This document shows positions 17,701-25,600 of a DNA stretch of 30,257 nucleotides, piece by piece (the stretch's first letter is position 1; every line of letters begins with the position of its first letter). Made by a program: the position numbers and the translations under genes. Under the pieces are notes generated by a model. It made no database searches, had not been told where the DNA came from, and saw only the letters and a list, made by a program, of their open reading frames with translations. Source of the DNA: a virus; IMG/VR virus record IMGVR_UViG_3300010297_000049, positions 1 to 30,257 of that record; one strand, written 5' to 3'.

Positions 17701-18053
17701 TTACATCAGTTAACAGTGAAGATGCATCAATCGTTGGAATTGGAACATTATTCCTTGATAATGTTTATATTGTTAACTCTAAGACTAACTTTGGACCTGA
17801 TGCAGAAATACTCTGCAACATCCACACATCAAGCAACGTTGCTGGAATTGCAACTAATGGGTCAACCACACTTCCATTAGGAAGTATCTCTTGGGGTAGG
17901 ATTTATAACTATGATTTACGCGCAAATCCAGTTTCCATCGGAGTTACTGGTCTTGTGGTTGATTCTGGATTATCCACCTTCCCAACGATCCAAAGAAGAA
18001 CCTTTGGATTGAGAAATGGTGGTGGAATCAGAAAACTTTCCAACCTTCCATAA
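5706..18053 (+). CDS. Giant gp7-like baseplate/virion protein with repeated modules, 4115 aa
   Basis: This protein sits exactly where T4 has gp7 (1032 aa), the wedge initiator. Residues 204-227 carry NFYQSKGIEESVKIIFKVL and YGVEA, matching the segment DFYSTKGIEASYKFLFKVL that I recall from T4 gp7; GQTIF follows, as GQTIY does in T4. After about residue 250 the protein is a long beta-rich array. One module family reads roughly H-x-F/L-x-x-G-D-x-V-x-Y then YxV then F/I-R/K-L (residues about 606, 842, 965, 1653, 1829, 2958). A second is G-x-G-Y with ALVEPII-like repeats (about 741, 1022-1165, 1412, 2048, 3452, 3845). A YHYH-like GWAYDGNPIYGPYGY lies at about 1244-1258. GAGG, nine bases before the ATG, is the ribosome site. 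The frame is uninterrupted. A role in receptor contact or baseplate periphery is inferred. Confidence 0.8.
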   Translation: MSHFEKRVQLNKIIESQLPEFLVADFPKAVEFFKQYYISQEYQGSDSDLINNLDRYIKLDNLVPEVVVGKTTLSSSITSTDSTITVSSTKGFPEEYGLLKIGDEIITYTARTETTFTGCIRGFSGITGYDVGITSSFSNVNKQNVVFSTSVAAAHTQSSEVTNLSVLFLQEFYRKLKRTFTPGLEDSDFVSDLNVGNFIKHARNFYQSKGIEESVKIIFKVLYGVEAQVLDLEKRLIKPSSADYIRREVVVAENISGDPFKLEGQTIFRSTDLNTNASVSDVEIFTRDSKTYYKLGLFVGYNDRDLVEGIFEVPGKSKALEAVSVGSSIISVDSTIGFGQTGTLVSGTNTIEYTSKSINQFFGCTGIDVSIGVSDDVRADETIFGYENGDITKKVDLRITGVLSDFVPLGDLSLIEEGEEISIRHIGEAIQNPDEDKTFKEIFANSWIYNTSTRYKVGSIVGSNFTLLSNIEKSSLRVGDTVDVLFRNSENVASANAIVSSINTSTRQVVLSNLSGFTPIPSIDYDIRRKLKKSVSSNVQLLLGNNNYISDTLNVYSNDAGDTGYIASQSLPSYTIVDEIVESSLANGFDTNLGDYSSLLKNYGTIKFSTNVRFINGDRVVYTSNNPLSGLVSGETYFVTIVAPNEIRLYTSKALLSGSNSVRFGPNLTASTHRFTLKRHENRVLAPNTILRKFPLSQSLSKSKNEDRGVENIGILIDGVEISSPNSTNKVYYGPISEFEVLNGGRDYDVINPPQITISTGAGVTALVEPIISGNVKEVFVDPQDFDVNDVFSLSLTGGNGTGCYLQPVIGERFREIEFDSRALTLGGGVDIVDETITFLSDHNLADGQHVFYNQNGNSPISIGTFDDVTNSITGTLVSGDEYVVKFVNTRTIKLYNSDSDALAGINTIGFSTATSASGIHKFRTLSKKTLRSVKVLSSGSGYQYRKLRVPSSGISTEYNTFTFKDHGFNHGDIVTYSTTGDVVVGLSTSNRYSISKIDSDTFRVINVGVGATVTTDLVRSKYVELGSTGSGYQIFQYPEIQVVANVSYGSTFSGEFTFTPIVTGEIVGAYLYETGTGYGSNILNLHKKPIITLKNGKNAQLNPIISNGRIVDVQVLSKGSEYFSIPEIVADNGGTGAILRPIISDGKIDDVVVINGGIGYSASSTTLYAKPRGSGSIFDIRVRELTVNDANRFGEYAKTRTPKIFSNLYSNDTNDSIVYGIYGYSEDLATTYSDLGGLHSPIIGWAYDGNPIYGPYGYSQPDNIQSGVKIIKPGYTLDYTKITDRPSTSTFAEGFFIEDYHFSNSGDLDDHNGRFCKTPEFPNGVYAYFAGVTTSTTSNKLEPSYPYFVGNTFRSDFIPENKTLDQTFDFNNSNIVRNTYPYKVNDPNADYDFFVEPYEVVQQTSVIESVTRGEVDDVLVVDGGTGYRIGERLNFDESESGGTGFRAEISELVGKNVLSLQTSLDRYENCVFIWDDNSQVSAYYRSGFDLNNNDSVLVGGLSTSILNLSGSKRIGFTTEAVSLAATMTSYSSTPGGVIQDIFVSPIPNVSIGGSISINSSLGDETVRVLNNYQNGILRVKRYASSGVAHTYSSDLNVLNDRVKLPVKTSQFESKRDDLVYFNAKDSVGVGTTPGGAISKTFSVGNVTNTISIPNRSIYLPNHPFKTGQRVTFSMSDVSGVNALIVGNDETNLNTFFLPDSFALTSEVYVINKGRNHIGLTTQVGLTTNSEGLFFYSDGSDNSEYLFKSNHSQVTGNVDRITTLVSTAASHGLQNGDTIKLNIAPNTVVGLGTTAALTLSLEPNDKKLLVNAIGINSSQINTVTNTITVTDHGYKTGDKIHYTSIEVASGLTTGSYYVVRDSSSTFRLAETAYESKPASEKTVNIVGTGATIHTFALINPQINVVRNSDLVFNLGDSSLTGYDLKIFYDREFKNEFVSASDDRQFNVVGVGSVGLGTASLTLKYSKNIPSKLYYSLEKSGYISTSDVDVSNNSLINYVDSEYNGTYQVFGISTNTFNISPYSLPSVLTYTENQTDVLEYSTKSSTAINGSIGKVKIISKGFNFKNLPKFVDVETRDGENANVSAISDSVGNIKSVRIKDIGYEYPSDKTLRPEAFVSPVVRIDNLDTIDQIDIQFGGAKYLSAPDLILLNDTTKEVVDTTTLLADTPNGSIADVIQLAPIYGLDSEPHKIIAINNSNGVGISSMVTSNSGVATCTLKTPILGFSVPQFTIGDRIFVEGIELIDGSNGSGYNSENYDYQFFTVQSYLNTNPAKVTFALVDNDGVGLTTNPGIAKTFQSGYATIINESNYPIIDVIKKRGVFALNEQLFVDIGSGFSEQDIFVTSVRDDYIKIKGRYSLQKGDRIKGRVSGVIAEVSSISGNRAKFTIDYASKKDIGWRNDTGKISEDYQVTPNNDYYQNLSYSIKSPISWNEFVNPVNGLLHPAGMKNFADVGITSAANGSVGLGGSTTSLVILDVVGERRVDIINNFDNTVDYDVRGNQSKFLQIQNRKLTDYTECRTNRVLIHDDISGRFSSRGFEDPFVEIEEIDIIDTHVRYLIQIVDPDTFDSQLSELVLQTTTLDSILFEKSTTYTKEKLGDFSANVDSTGRKTLIFTPTDRFERDHDIKILKKTFLNSVSGLGTETFGCVNLTGSNVIGVTSIGTANNIATVLEVSDSNFNGLFANIEIFNTFTRDLNYVEAVLDFDGTNTYLSEYYFDTTTQSYSNSSIGIVTSIYDSTAGIVSFRVQNDTINNLDIRANIVGFAATTAGIGTYRFLVSAQPSGSERSARLESTVGFGTTVIRVGTFDINTITSTSSLVRVSSGSSSAVHQVSALYDGEDVTVTPGPFAPTNNVSGLGTFGGEVNGNEFYLNFYPDSGFDVELQSFNEVFYTLSDFDNEPLQLSYGPSNQRLFLSSYDSINGTRANKVNFPLTYQGIPIYKKTFSPSDSSVIDLETGVFTIRNHFLNTGEELIYTPKASFIGVGQSAMGIGATANYLGVVTDRLPERVYPIVITPDTFRLSTQKQYATSGIAVTFTDVGLGNAHELELTKKLSKSVISLDGIVQQPITFTPISHSLQYNSGSISAGIATFNLSGISSVQPRDILKIDDEYMKVVEVGVSTNVGGALLGPINGIIQSGTAATFPTVSVVRASFGSTAISHTDGANVQLYRGSFNIVGNEIFFADPPKGNTRARRDESNLPYVRAQYSGRTFLRSNYDTNMIFDDISDQFTGIGKTYTMTVQGINTTGVDIGNGILFLNGVFQTPTTINNSGNNYEFENDSVAGISSVVFTGITSTDGSYIRSEFDINQNQLPRGGLIVSLGSTPGLGYAPLVGAKVRAVLDGSGSIVDVVSVGTTITGASLGVSTASYNNTSGIIEIETTTAHGLNGGDRVKLVGLAFTCPTNPGVTSYFPEDQPNFVDRAYDIVNILSDTSLTVNVGPSTIVHNYIGFGTVYEYFALNNGSGYRGPVSIGITDPNHSGTEATISATVGAGGTLGFTVTSGGSGYVEPYIEIPEPIYENMEVVGVSRLGIGATTETGSNLLLNVKIGSASTNVGIGSTLFLVESFQITRPGYSFQVGDVMKVVGLVTAKDFAEPISDFQLEVVETFNDLFSSWSFGEMDYIDSPRFLQNGSRTRFPLYYNGQLLSFEVDPNNPLSGAIDLDAVLVIFVNGVIQQPGYAYQFAGGTSVVFTEPPKESDKVDIFFYLGQEGVDVTLIDVNETIKIGDDVFVKKHPLYPLTADQLRDRTIVDLLGSDTVETDIYVGTGINDTTFKPIDWIKQKKDKYVKGDIIYKTRDSLEPAIFPTAKIIGDLNVGSTDIFVDNAQFFNYEEDNYGITINTVDGLIVEGSDPVSAAFTATVSAGGTISAITITNAGIGYSVATVPVKFSAPSSIGVGIGSTASGTATISGGSVTSVTIDNPGFGYTSTNPPQVITVVPKAVTELVANIQNVQGFSGIITGITTTTGTGGHPLALKINFRANASDANDLQVGYPILVYDTTVGTGLTSVNSEDASIVGIGTLFLDNVYIVNSKTNFGPDAEILCNIHTSSNVAGIATNGSTTLPLGSISWGRIYNYDLRANPVSIGVTGLVVDSGLSTFPTIQRRTFGLRNGGGIRKLSNLP

Positions 18054-18058
18054 CAAGA

Positions 18059-18066
18059 TATAAATA
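18059..18066 (+). promoter_or_regulatory. T4-type late promoter for gp8
   Basis: TATAAATA with C following lies 6 bases after the stop of the giant gene and 18 bases before the gp8 ATG at 18084. It probably drives gp8, the 2455-aa gene and the two small genes up to 27397. Confidence 0.85.
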
Positions 18067-18083
18067 CATAAAAAAGTTTAACG

Positions 18084-19643
18084 ATGTCAGCGATTGTTAC
18101 TGATCAGTTTAGAATTCTGAATGCCAGTAATTTTGTAGATTCTGTTGAGTCTGCTTCTAACTCATATTATATTACTGTAAGTCTTTCTAACCCAACTGCC
18201 GTTGGTTTTGGAAGATCTACTACTTGGAATACAAACCCTCCCGCACCTGTTGATAACTTTGCTTACAACAGTCATGCGGGAGATGTTGTTTTGTATGGTA
18301 AGAAGATAACTTCTGCCAATATTAGGAGACTTGTTAGAAGAATAGATTGGGTTTCTGGAAATAGATATGAGATGTATAGGGACGATTACAGCGTCCTTAA
18401 TCCCGCACCACTGACCAATGCATCAAGATTGTATGATGCAAACTACTATGTAATGAACTCTGATTACAGAGTTTATATTTGCATAGAAAATGGTTCCAGT
18501 GGTGATAATCCTAAGGGAAATGTTTCCCAGGATGAACCAACCTTTACAGACTTAGAACCATCAAGAGCTGGTGATAGTGGAGACGGGTATATCTGGAAGT
18601 ACTTATTCACAATATCACCTAGTGATATTATTAAGTTTGATTCGACAGAATATATCACGGTTCCAAATAGCTGGGCAACTTCAACCGACTCTCAAATAAG
18701 ATCGGTTAGAGAATCTGGCGATTCTTCCGTTAACGAGAATCAGATTAAAACGGTCTATATTCAAAAGGCGGGAGCAAACTACTCTAATGGTCTTGGGCAA
18801 GAATTAAATATTCTTGGTGATGGAACAGGTGGAAAAGTTAGAGTTGATGTTGAGGGAGGAAGAATAACAAACACTGTTGTTACTTCTGGTGGAAAAGATT
18901 ATAGTTACGCTCTTGTTGATTTGGGTGCCATTAACTCAAATACGACTGGAACTAATGCAAAACTAGTTCCCATCATACCACCATCGAAAGGTCATGGTTA
19001 TGATGTTTATACAGAACTGGGTACTGATAAAGTTCTGGTATATGCCAGATTTGATGATTCTACAAAAGATTTCCCAGTAGATACAAGTTTTGCTCAGGTA
19101 GGAATCGTAAAGAACCCAACTTCCATTGGATCTGATCAAGTTTACGGTGACAATACATTTACTGGATTGTATTCCTTAAAGTTCTCAACTATTACCGGAA
19201 CTCCTTCGGTTGGTGAAAAGGTTGAGCAATCAGTTGCAGGGGGAACTGGAAAGGCATATGGATATGTTGCTTCATGGGATAGTGAGACGAAAGTCCTGAA
19301 ATATTTCAGAGACAGATCTCTCTACTACAACCAAACAACATTTGACCAGCAAGATTATGTTGGTATATCTACCAATGGTAGAGTATACGATTTTGAATCA
19401 TCTTCAAATTTGATCAGCGGTCAATCATCTGGATTTACTGCTTCAATCGATACTGGATTTGCTGGAATCACGACAAATCCAACTGGCACCAAGTTGATTA
19501 ACCTTGGTGTTAACTTTACAAGTGGATTGGCAAGTCCTGAAATAAATAAAGGATCAGGTGATTTAATTTATCTTGACAATAGACCTAGCATTGCTAGAAA
19601 CCTGCGCCAAAAAGAAGACATTAAAGTTATACTGGAATTTTAA
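18084..19643 (+). CDS. 8: Baseplate wedge subunit gp8, enlarged, 519 aa
   Basis: T4 gp8 (334 aa) is a dimeric wedge protein at the outer rim. Family motifs appear in order: AIVTDQFR at the start, FGRSTTW (42-48), RRIDWVSGNRYEMY (85-98), GDGYIWKYLFTI (166-177) and EYITVP (189-194). They match AIVTSKFR, FGRSEPW, RRDW, GDGYVWEYLFEI and EYIVVP in T4. The protein is about 185 residues longer than T4 gp8. Residues about 229-285 (GANYSNGLGQ, later GGRITNTVVTSGGKDYSYA) are a G-x-x-Y module of the type repeated in the giant upstream protein, which accounts for part of the excess. Its late promoter is at 18059; the next gene begins three bases after the stop. Confidence 0.92.
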   Translation: MSAIVTDQFRILNASNFVDSVESASNSYYITVSLSNPTAVGFGRSTTWNTNPPAPVDNFAYNSHAGDVVLYGKKITSANIRRLVRRIDWVSGNRYEMYRDDYSVLNPAPLTNASRLYDANYYVMNSDYRVYICIENGSSGDNPKGNVSQDEPTFTDLEPSRAGDSGDGYIWKYLFTISPSDIIKFDSTEYITVPNSWATSTDSQIRSVRESGDSSVNENQIKTVYIQKAGANYSNGLGQELNILGDGTGGKVRVDVEGGRITNTVVTSGGKDYSYALVDLGAINSNTTGTNAKLVPIIPPSKGHGYDVYTELGTDKVLVYARFDDSTKDFPVDTSFAQVGIVKNPTSIGSDQVYGDNTFTGLYSLKFSTITGTPSVGEKVEQSVAGGTGKAYGYVASWDSETKVLKYFRDRSLYYNQTTFDQQDYVGISTNGRVYDFESSSNLISGQSSGFTASIDTGFAGITTNPTGTKLINLGVNFTSGLASPEINKGSGDLIYLDNRPSIARNLRQKEDIKVILEF

Positions 19644-19646
19644 ACA

Positions 19647-22600
19647 ATGCCACAAAAGACTAATCTAAATGTAAGTCCTTACTATGATGATTTTGATAAA
19701 GGAGATAACTTTTACAGAGTTCTCTTCAAGCCTGGTCACCCAGTTCAGGCAAGAGAACTAACTGGTCTTCAATCTGCTTTACAAAATCAGATAGAATCCT
19801 TCGGAAGTCATATCTTCAAAGAAGGATCTATGGTAATCCCTGGTGGAGTTACTTGCGATAATGCTTTTACTACGGTAAAAGTAAATCCAGATCACTTAGG
19901 TATTGACATTACAGTATACCTCGATGCAATCGTTGGTGGAAATAACGGAAAAGGTATTAAGGTAAAAGGACAAAATTCAGGTATTGTCGGCACATTAAAG
20001 GGATATTTGCTCCCACCGGAAGAGGGAGTTGAAGAGATTACATTGTTTGTTAAGTACCGTGATGGTGCTTCTGATGGAGAATCTATTGAATTTGAAGATG
20101 GGGAAGTTTTAATCCTCGAAGAAAACGTAACGTATGGAAATACAACACTAAACGCAGGTGATACAGTATTAACAACCTTCTCAGTTGATGCAACTTCAAC
20201 TGGATATGCTGTTGGTGTTTCACAAGGAGTCTATTTTATCAGAGGAGTTTTTGTAGATGTTGCAACATCACAAATCATCCTTGATCCATACAATAACGAA
20301 CCATCATATAGAGTTGGTTTTGATATCTTAGAAGAGATTGTCAATTCTGATGATGATCCAAGATTAAACGATAATGCAAAAGGTTTTACAAACTATGCAG
20401 CACCTGGTGCTGATAGATTGAAGATTAGTGTAAGATTATCTAAAAAGCAACTTTCAGATTTTGATGATACTAACTTCGTTGAGTTAGTTAAAGTTGATCA
20501 GGGCGTAATCAAGAAGTTACAGAATAAGTCTGAGTATAGTGTAATCAAGGACTACTTTGCCAAGAGAACATTTGAAGAGTCTGGAAACTATGCAGTTGAT
20601 CCATTCAAAGTAGATGTAGTCAACTCACTCAATAATGAGACTGGTAATGGCGGTCTTTATAGAGAAGGTCAAAAAACAGAGCAAGGTAATGTACCTAGCG
20701 ACGATTTGATGTGTGTTAGAGTGTCTGCTGGCACCGCATATGTTAAAGGTTTTGATGTTGATCTTGTTGGATCTACCATTGTTGATGTAGAAAAACCAAG
20801 ATCTACCAAAAAAGTTGATGGTGCATTAGTACCATTCTCGATGGGAAGCCTTTTAAAGGTTAATAATGTATTTGGTGTTCCATATTTAAATATTGGTGCT
20901 CCTGTTGGTAGTGGATCTAATGTAATCTCACTTTACAACAGAAGAAGAAATACCTCAACAACTAATGCTGGAACAGGATTAAAGATCGGTGAAGCAAGAG
21001 TTTATTGGTATGGTGTTTCCGATGCACCATATAGCGGAGCAACAACTGAGTGGGATTTGTATCTCTATGATATCCAAACCTACACGACTCTTTATCTTGG
21101 AAAAGAATATTCGACATCAGATGTCCCACTGACATCTTTCGTAAGAGGTCTTTCAAGTGGTGCAACTGGATATCTTGCATCAAAACCAAATGATGCTGCA
21201 TTTAGCATTTCACAAACATCTGGAACTTTCTTAGTTGGTGAGCAGGTAATCATCAATGAAAATCCAGAATATAAGGTTGCAATCAAAGCGGTAGATGTTC
21301 ATGCAGTAGAAGACATTAAGTCCGTACATCAGGACTCAAATACTTTAAACACATCCTTACAGACTGATTTCATTGCGGATGCTGTTTTGTATGCGACAAT
21401 GCCACCCAAGTTTTCTATCACCGACAAGTTGACGGTCAGTGGTGGAAATACTGGTGCTGTTCCAGGTAGACTTTTCAGTGCAGTAACTGGAATCAAAACC
21501 GAATCAATCATTGCATATCAAACTGCTGGTCAAAGTGATCCAAACTTCAACAGAATCACCTCTATTGCTGCCAATGGAACTTCTATTGGTTTGGCAGCAA
21601 TAGATTCTAGTGTTAGTGGAGTTGCAAGGGCAAACGTTGATAATGGAGATTCTGTATTCAGAATCATGGTTCCAAAAATCACAGGATCTGAGGCATCTGG
21701 TCTTTATAGTGAACTTCCCAAATCAAAGATTGCATCCGTTGATTTGGCACAATCAGATCTTACGATCACAAAGCAAATCACAGGAAGATCTACTAATGGT
21801 AGTGGAGAACTTACCATTACAACATCAGATGCATTAGATACCTCCGCAGGCATCACTAGCGTATTCTTTGAGGCATTTGATGCTGAAAGATACTCCATTC
21901 ACTACAGTGATGGATCTACTGAGCAACTCACATCAGATCAGTTCACTCTTGGTGCTAATGGAGGATCCGTTTCCTTCACAAATCTTACAGCATCACAGTC
22001 TAACGTAACTGTTGTTGCAACTCTCAACAAGAGAAATGTTACTAATAAGTCCAAAAACTTCACAAGAAGTAAGCAGGTATCAGTAACAAGAACAAGTGGA
22101 TCTTCAACAGCAACTGGATTAACAACTAGTTTGTATTATGGTTTAAGAGTAGAAGATAACGAAATCTCGCTCAATGTTCCCGATGTTGTTAATGTTCGTG
22201 CTGTTTACGAGTCTACAAATACATCTGCTCCTGTTCTTGACAAGTTAACCTTTGCAACAGGACTTTCTCTGGATGCAAATGCTATTGTTGGCGAAAAGAT
22301 CGTAGGAGAAGATAGTAGAGCCGTTGCACAAATTGTCAATAAGACATCAACAACAGTAGATTTTGTTTATCTCAACGAAGATAACTTTGAAGTTGGTGAA
22401 ACTGTCAAGTTTAAGGAATCTGCAATCAGTGCAGTAATCCAAGAAGTAACGAATGGAAGTTATGTAGATAGAACTAAAAACTATGTTCTAGATAAGGGTC
22501 ATAAGAATCAATACTGCGATTATTCTAGAATAAGAAGAAGACAAGGTGCTGCTGTACCAACAAAACAACTCTTGATCGTTCTTGATCACTATAAGGTTGC

Positions 22601-25600
22601 CACAGGAAACAGTGGAGATATCTTTACTGTCAATTCCTATACGGAAGATAGATACACATCAGATATTCCTTCTATTCCAAATGGAACTCGTGTAACAGAT
22701 CTTCTCGATTTTAGACCAAGAGTCAATGAGTTTGATCCATCTTCTACCAATGCATCTCCATTTGCATTTAGTAGCAGATCATACGAAACAAATTACAGAT
22801 ACATTGTATCTCCTGATGAAACATCCTTTATTGGATATAGTTACTATCTACCAAGAATAGATTTGGTAACTCTCAACCGCCTTGGCGAGATTGAAATCGT
22901 TCAGGGTGATGCTAATGATAACCCACAGGCACCAGTTCTTGCCGATGATGCGATGGAAATCGCACAAATTAGTCTCCCAGCATATCTTTTCAATCCAGCA
23001 AAAGATCCAAAGATTCTTCTGAGAGACAACAGAAGATTCACGATGCGTGATATTGCTAAACTTGAGCAAAGAATTGAAAATCTTGAAGAAGTTACAAGTT
23101 TGTCTTTGCTTGAACTCAATGCAAAATCTCTTGAAGTAACCGATGCAAACGGTTTGAATAGATTTAAGTCCGGTTTTATTGTTAGTGATTTTAGAGATAA
23201 ATCTCTCGCAGATCCAAGATACTCAACTATCGATGTAAGTAGAGAAAGTGCAACTGCAATCACACCTATTGACTTTTGGTCAATGCCAGCAGAGCTTGCA
23301 TTGGATCCAGGAATTGATAGAACAAAAGCAGACCTTTCCCAAAACTTAAAGTTACTTGATGCAAATATCCAAAAAACTGGCGATTTATTAACTCTTGCTT
23401 ATCAAGAAGTTGATTGGATCAACCAACCACATGCAACTAATGTGGAAAATGTTAACCCATTCAATGTCATTGTATTTGTTGGAGGAATCGCTCTTGATCC
23501 TCAGTCAGATAACTGGGTAAGAACGATTTACATTGATGATCACAGAGTAGAATCAACTGGCGCTAACTGGGTACAGGAAGCAAAGGTAAATGTCGATGTT
23601 GACAATCAAACCGAATACGTCACTTACAGGAAAGGTGGTGGTAGAGGAGAGAAAACAACAAAGGCGTTTACAACAACAACTACCACAACCACAACACAAT
23701 ATACACCAAAACTTCAAGGTCCATCAAGAGAGTTTAACTATGTTGAGGATGTTAAGATTTCTGGTAATGTTGATCCATATATGCGTTCAAGAAACGTATA
23801 CTTCAATGCAAATGGTTTGAGACCATTTACCAAGCACTACCATTACCTTGATAGTCAGCAAGTAGATCTTGTACCAAAACTTTGTGAGATTGAAATGGTA
23901 TCTGGAACTTTCCAGGTGTTTGAGGACGCAGATATCTTCTATGGTGGAAGAAAGATTGGTCATATTAGAGTTCAAAAACCAAATCACAAGTTTGGCGATA
24001 CATCTAGACCTGATATTGGTGCAGGATTAGGATCTCCCGCTGTTCTCGTTGAGGAATATAGTGTTGATCCATATAATAGAACTAGACCAGCACCTGGAAC
24101 TTCATATTCACCAACATCAAAACTCATCAACTTTGGAGTAAGAGCACTTTCTACCGAAGAAAAATATTATGGTTATGTAACCGCTGGTGCAAGAGTTGTT
24201 GGTAGATCCAGTGGTGCAATCGCAAATATTACCAGAGCAGAGTTGGTATCTGATAACTGGGGTGATATTGTTGCCAACTTCTTCTTCAGAGATCCAAACA
24301 GCAATCCACCACCACCAGTAAAAGTTAAGAGTGGAACTAAGACTGTAAAAGTTACAGCAGTTCCTCCTGGTGTTACACCACTTCCAGGTTCAACCGTATT
24401 TGCTAGTGAAGCACTTGGAACGTATAGCGGATCTGGTACTATTCTTACACAAGAAACCAGTCGTGTTGCAGTTAGAAATCCACCCAAACCAGCAGCGAAA
24501 GCGACAGAGGTTAATGTTCAAGTTAAGGCACCACACAGAGACCCACTTGCACAATCATTTACCGTTGATGGAAGAGGTGCATTCTTAACATCATTCGATC
24601 TTTACTTTGCCACTAAGGACCCAGGTGCTAAGATCTATATTGAACTTAGAACTGTTGAACTTGGAACTCCAACATCGTTCTTGGTTCAGGACTATACACA
24701 AGTAGCACTGAATCCAGAAAATATCAATATCAATGAAGCAAATCCATTTGAACCAGTTCCAACTAGAATCAGATTCCCATCTCCTGTTTATTTGGAAGCA
24801 GACAAAGAATACGCTATCGTAATCCTCTCACCTGCATCTGATGGTTATGAAATGTGGACAGCAACAATGGGTCAGAAGACTGTTAGAACACAGAATCTCC
24901 CAGATGTTCAGAACGTTGTTGTCACTAAACAGTATATTGGAGGGTCTCTCTTTAAGTCCCAAAATGGTACTATTTGGACTGCAAGCCAATATCAAGATTT
25001 GACCTTCAAACTTTATAAGGCAAAGTTTGTTCCATCCGGAACTTTGACATTCTATAACTCCGATATTACTCCAAATGGAAATAATGCTGCAAAACTTGCA
25101 GAAAATCCAATCGAGGGTCTTCCAAGAAAACTGAAACTGCCCGTATCTGGTGTTACCGGAACAGAGGTTGCAAATATTAAACCAGGAGTTAAAATCGGTG
25201 AGGGTTCAAGCCCAAGCATCACGGGTATTGTTGAAAATACTGGTGGTCCTATTCCAACTGGAACTGGCAATGTTGAGATTATTACCGCAGGAAGTCAGTA
25301 TCCAAATGGAACACATACTTCCGTACCACTCTTCTCCCTTTCTGGAAAAGGATCTGGTGCTCAAGCAACGGTTACTGTTTCTGGAAACATAGTTACTGCC
25401 GTTAATGTTACTACCAGTGGTAGTGGTTATGTTAATGGTGAAGTTCTTGGAATCACCACATCAACTATCGGTGGTGGATCTGGTGCGAGAGTTGGTGTAA
25501 CTGAGCATGATACATTTGATACCATTTACTTGACCAATGTTCAGGGTCAGAACTTCACAAACTCTGCAACTGTTGTTTACTACACCGATCAAACTGACGA

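Noticed and set aside
9973-17880. Secondary + and - strand frames inside the giant gene
   Set aside because: They are alternate-frame shadows, lacking ribosome sites or family motifs.
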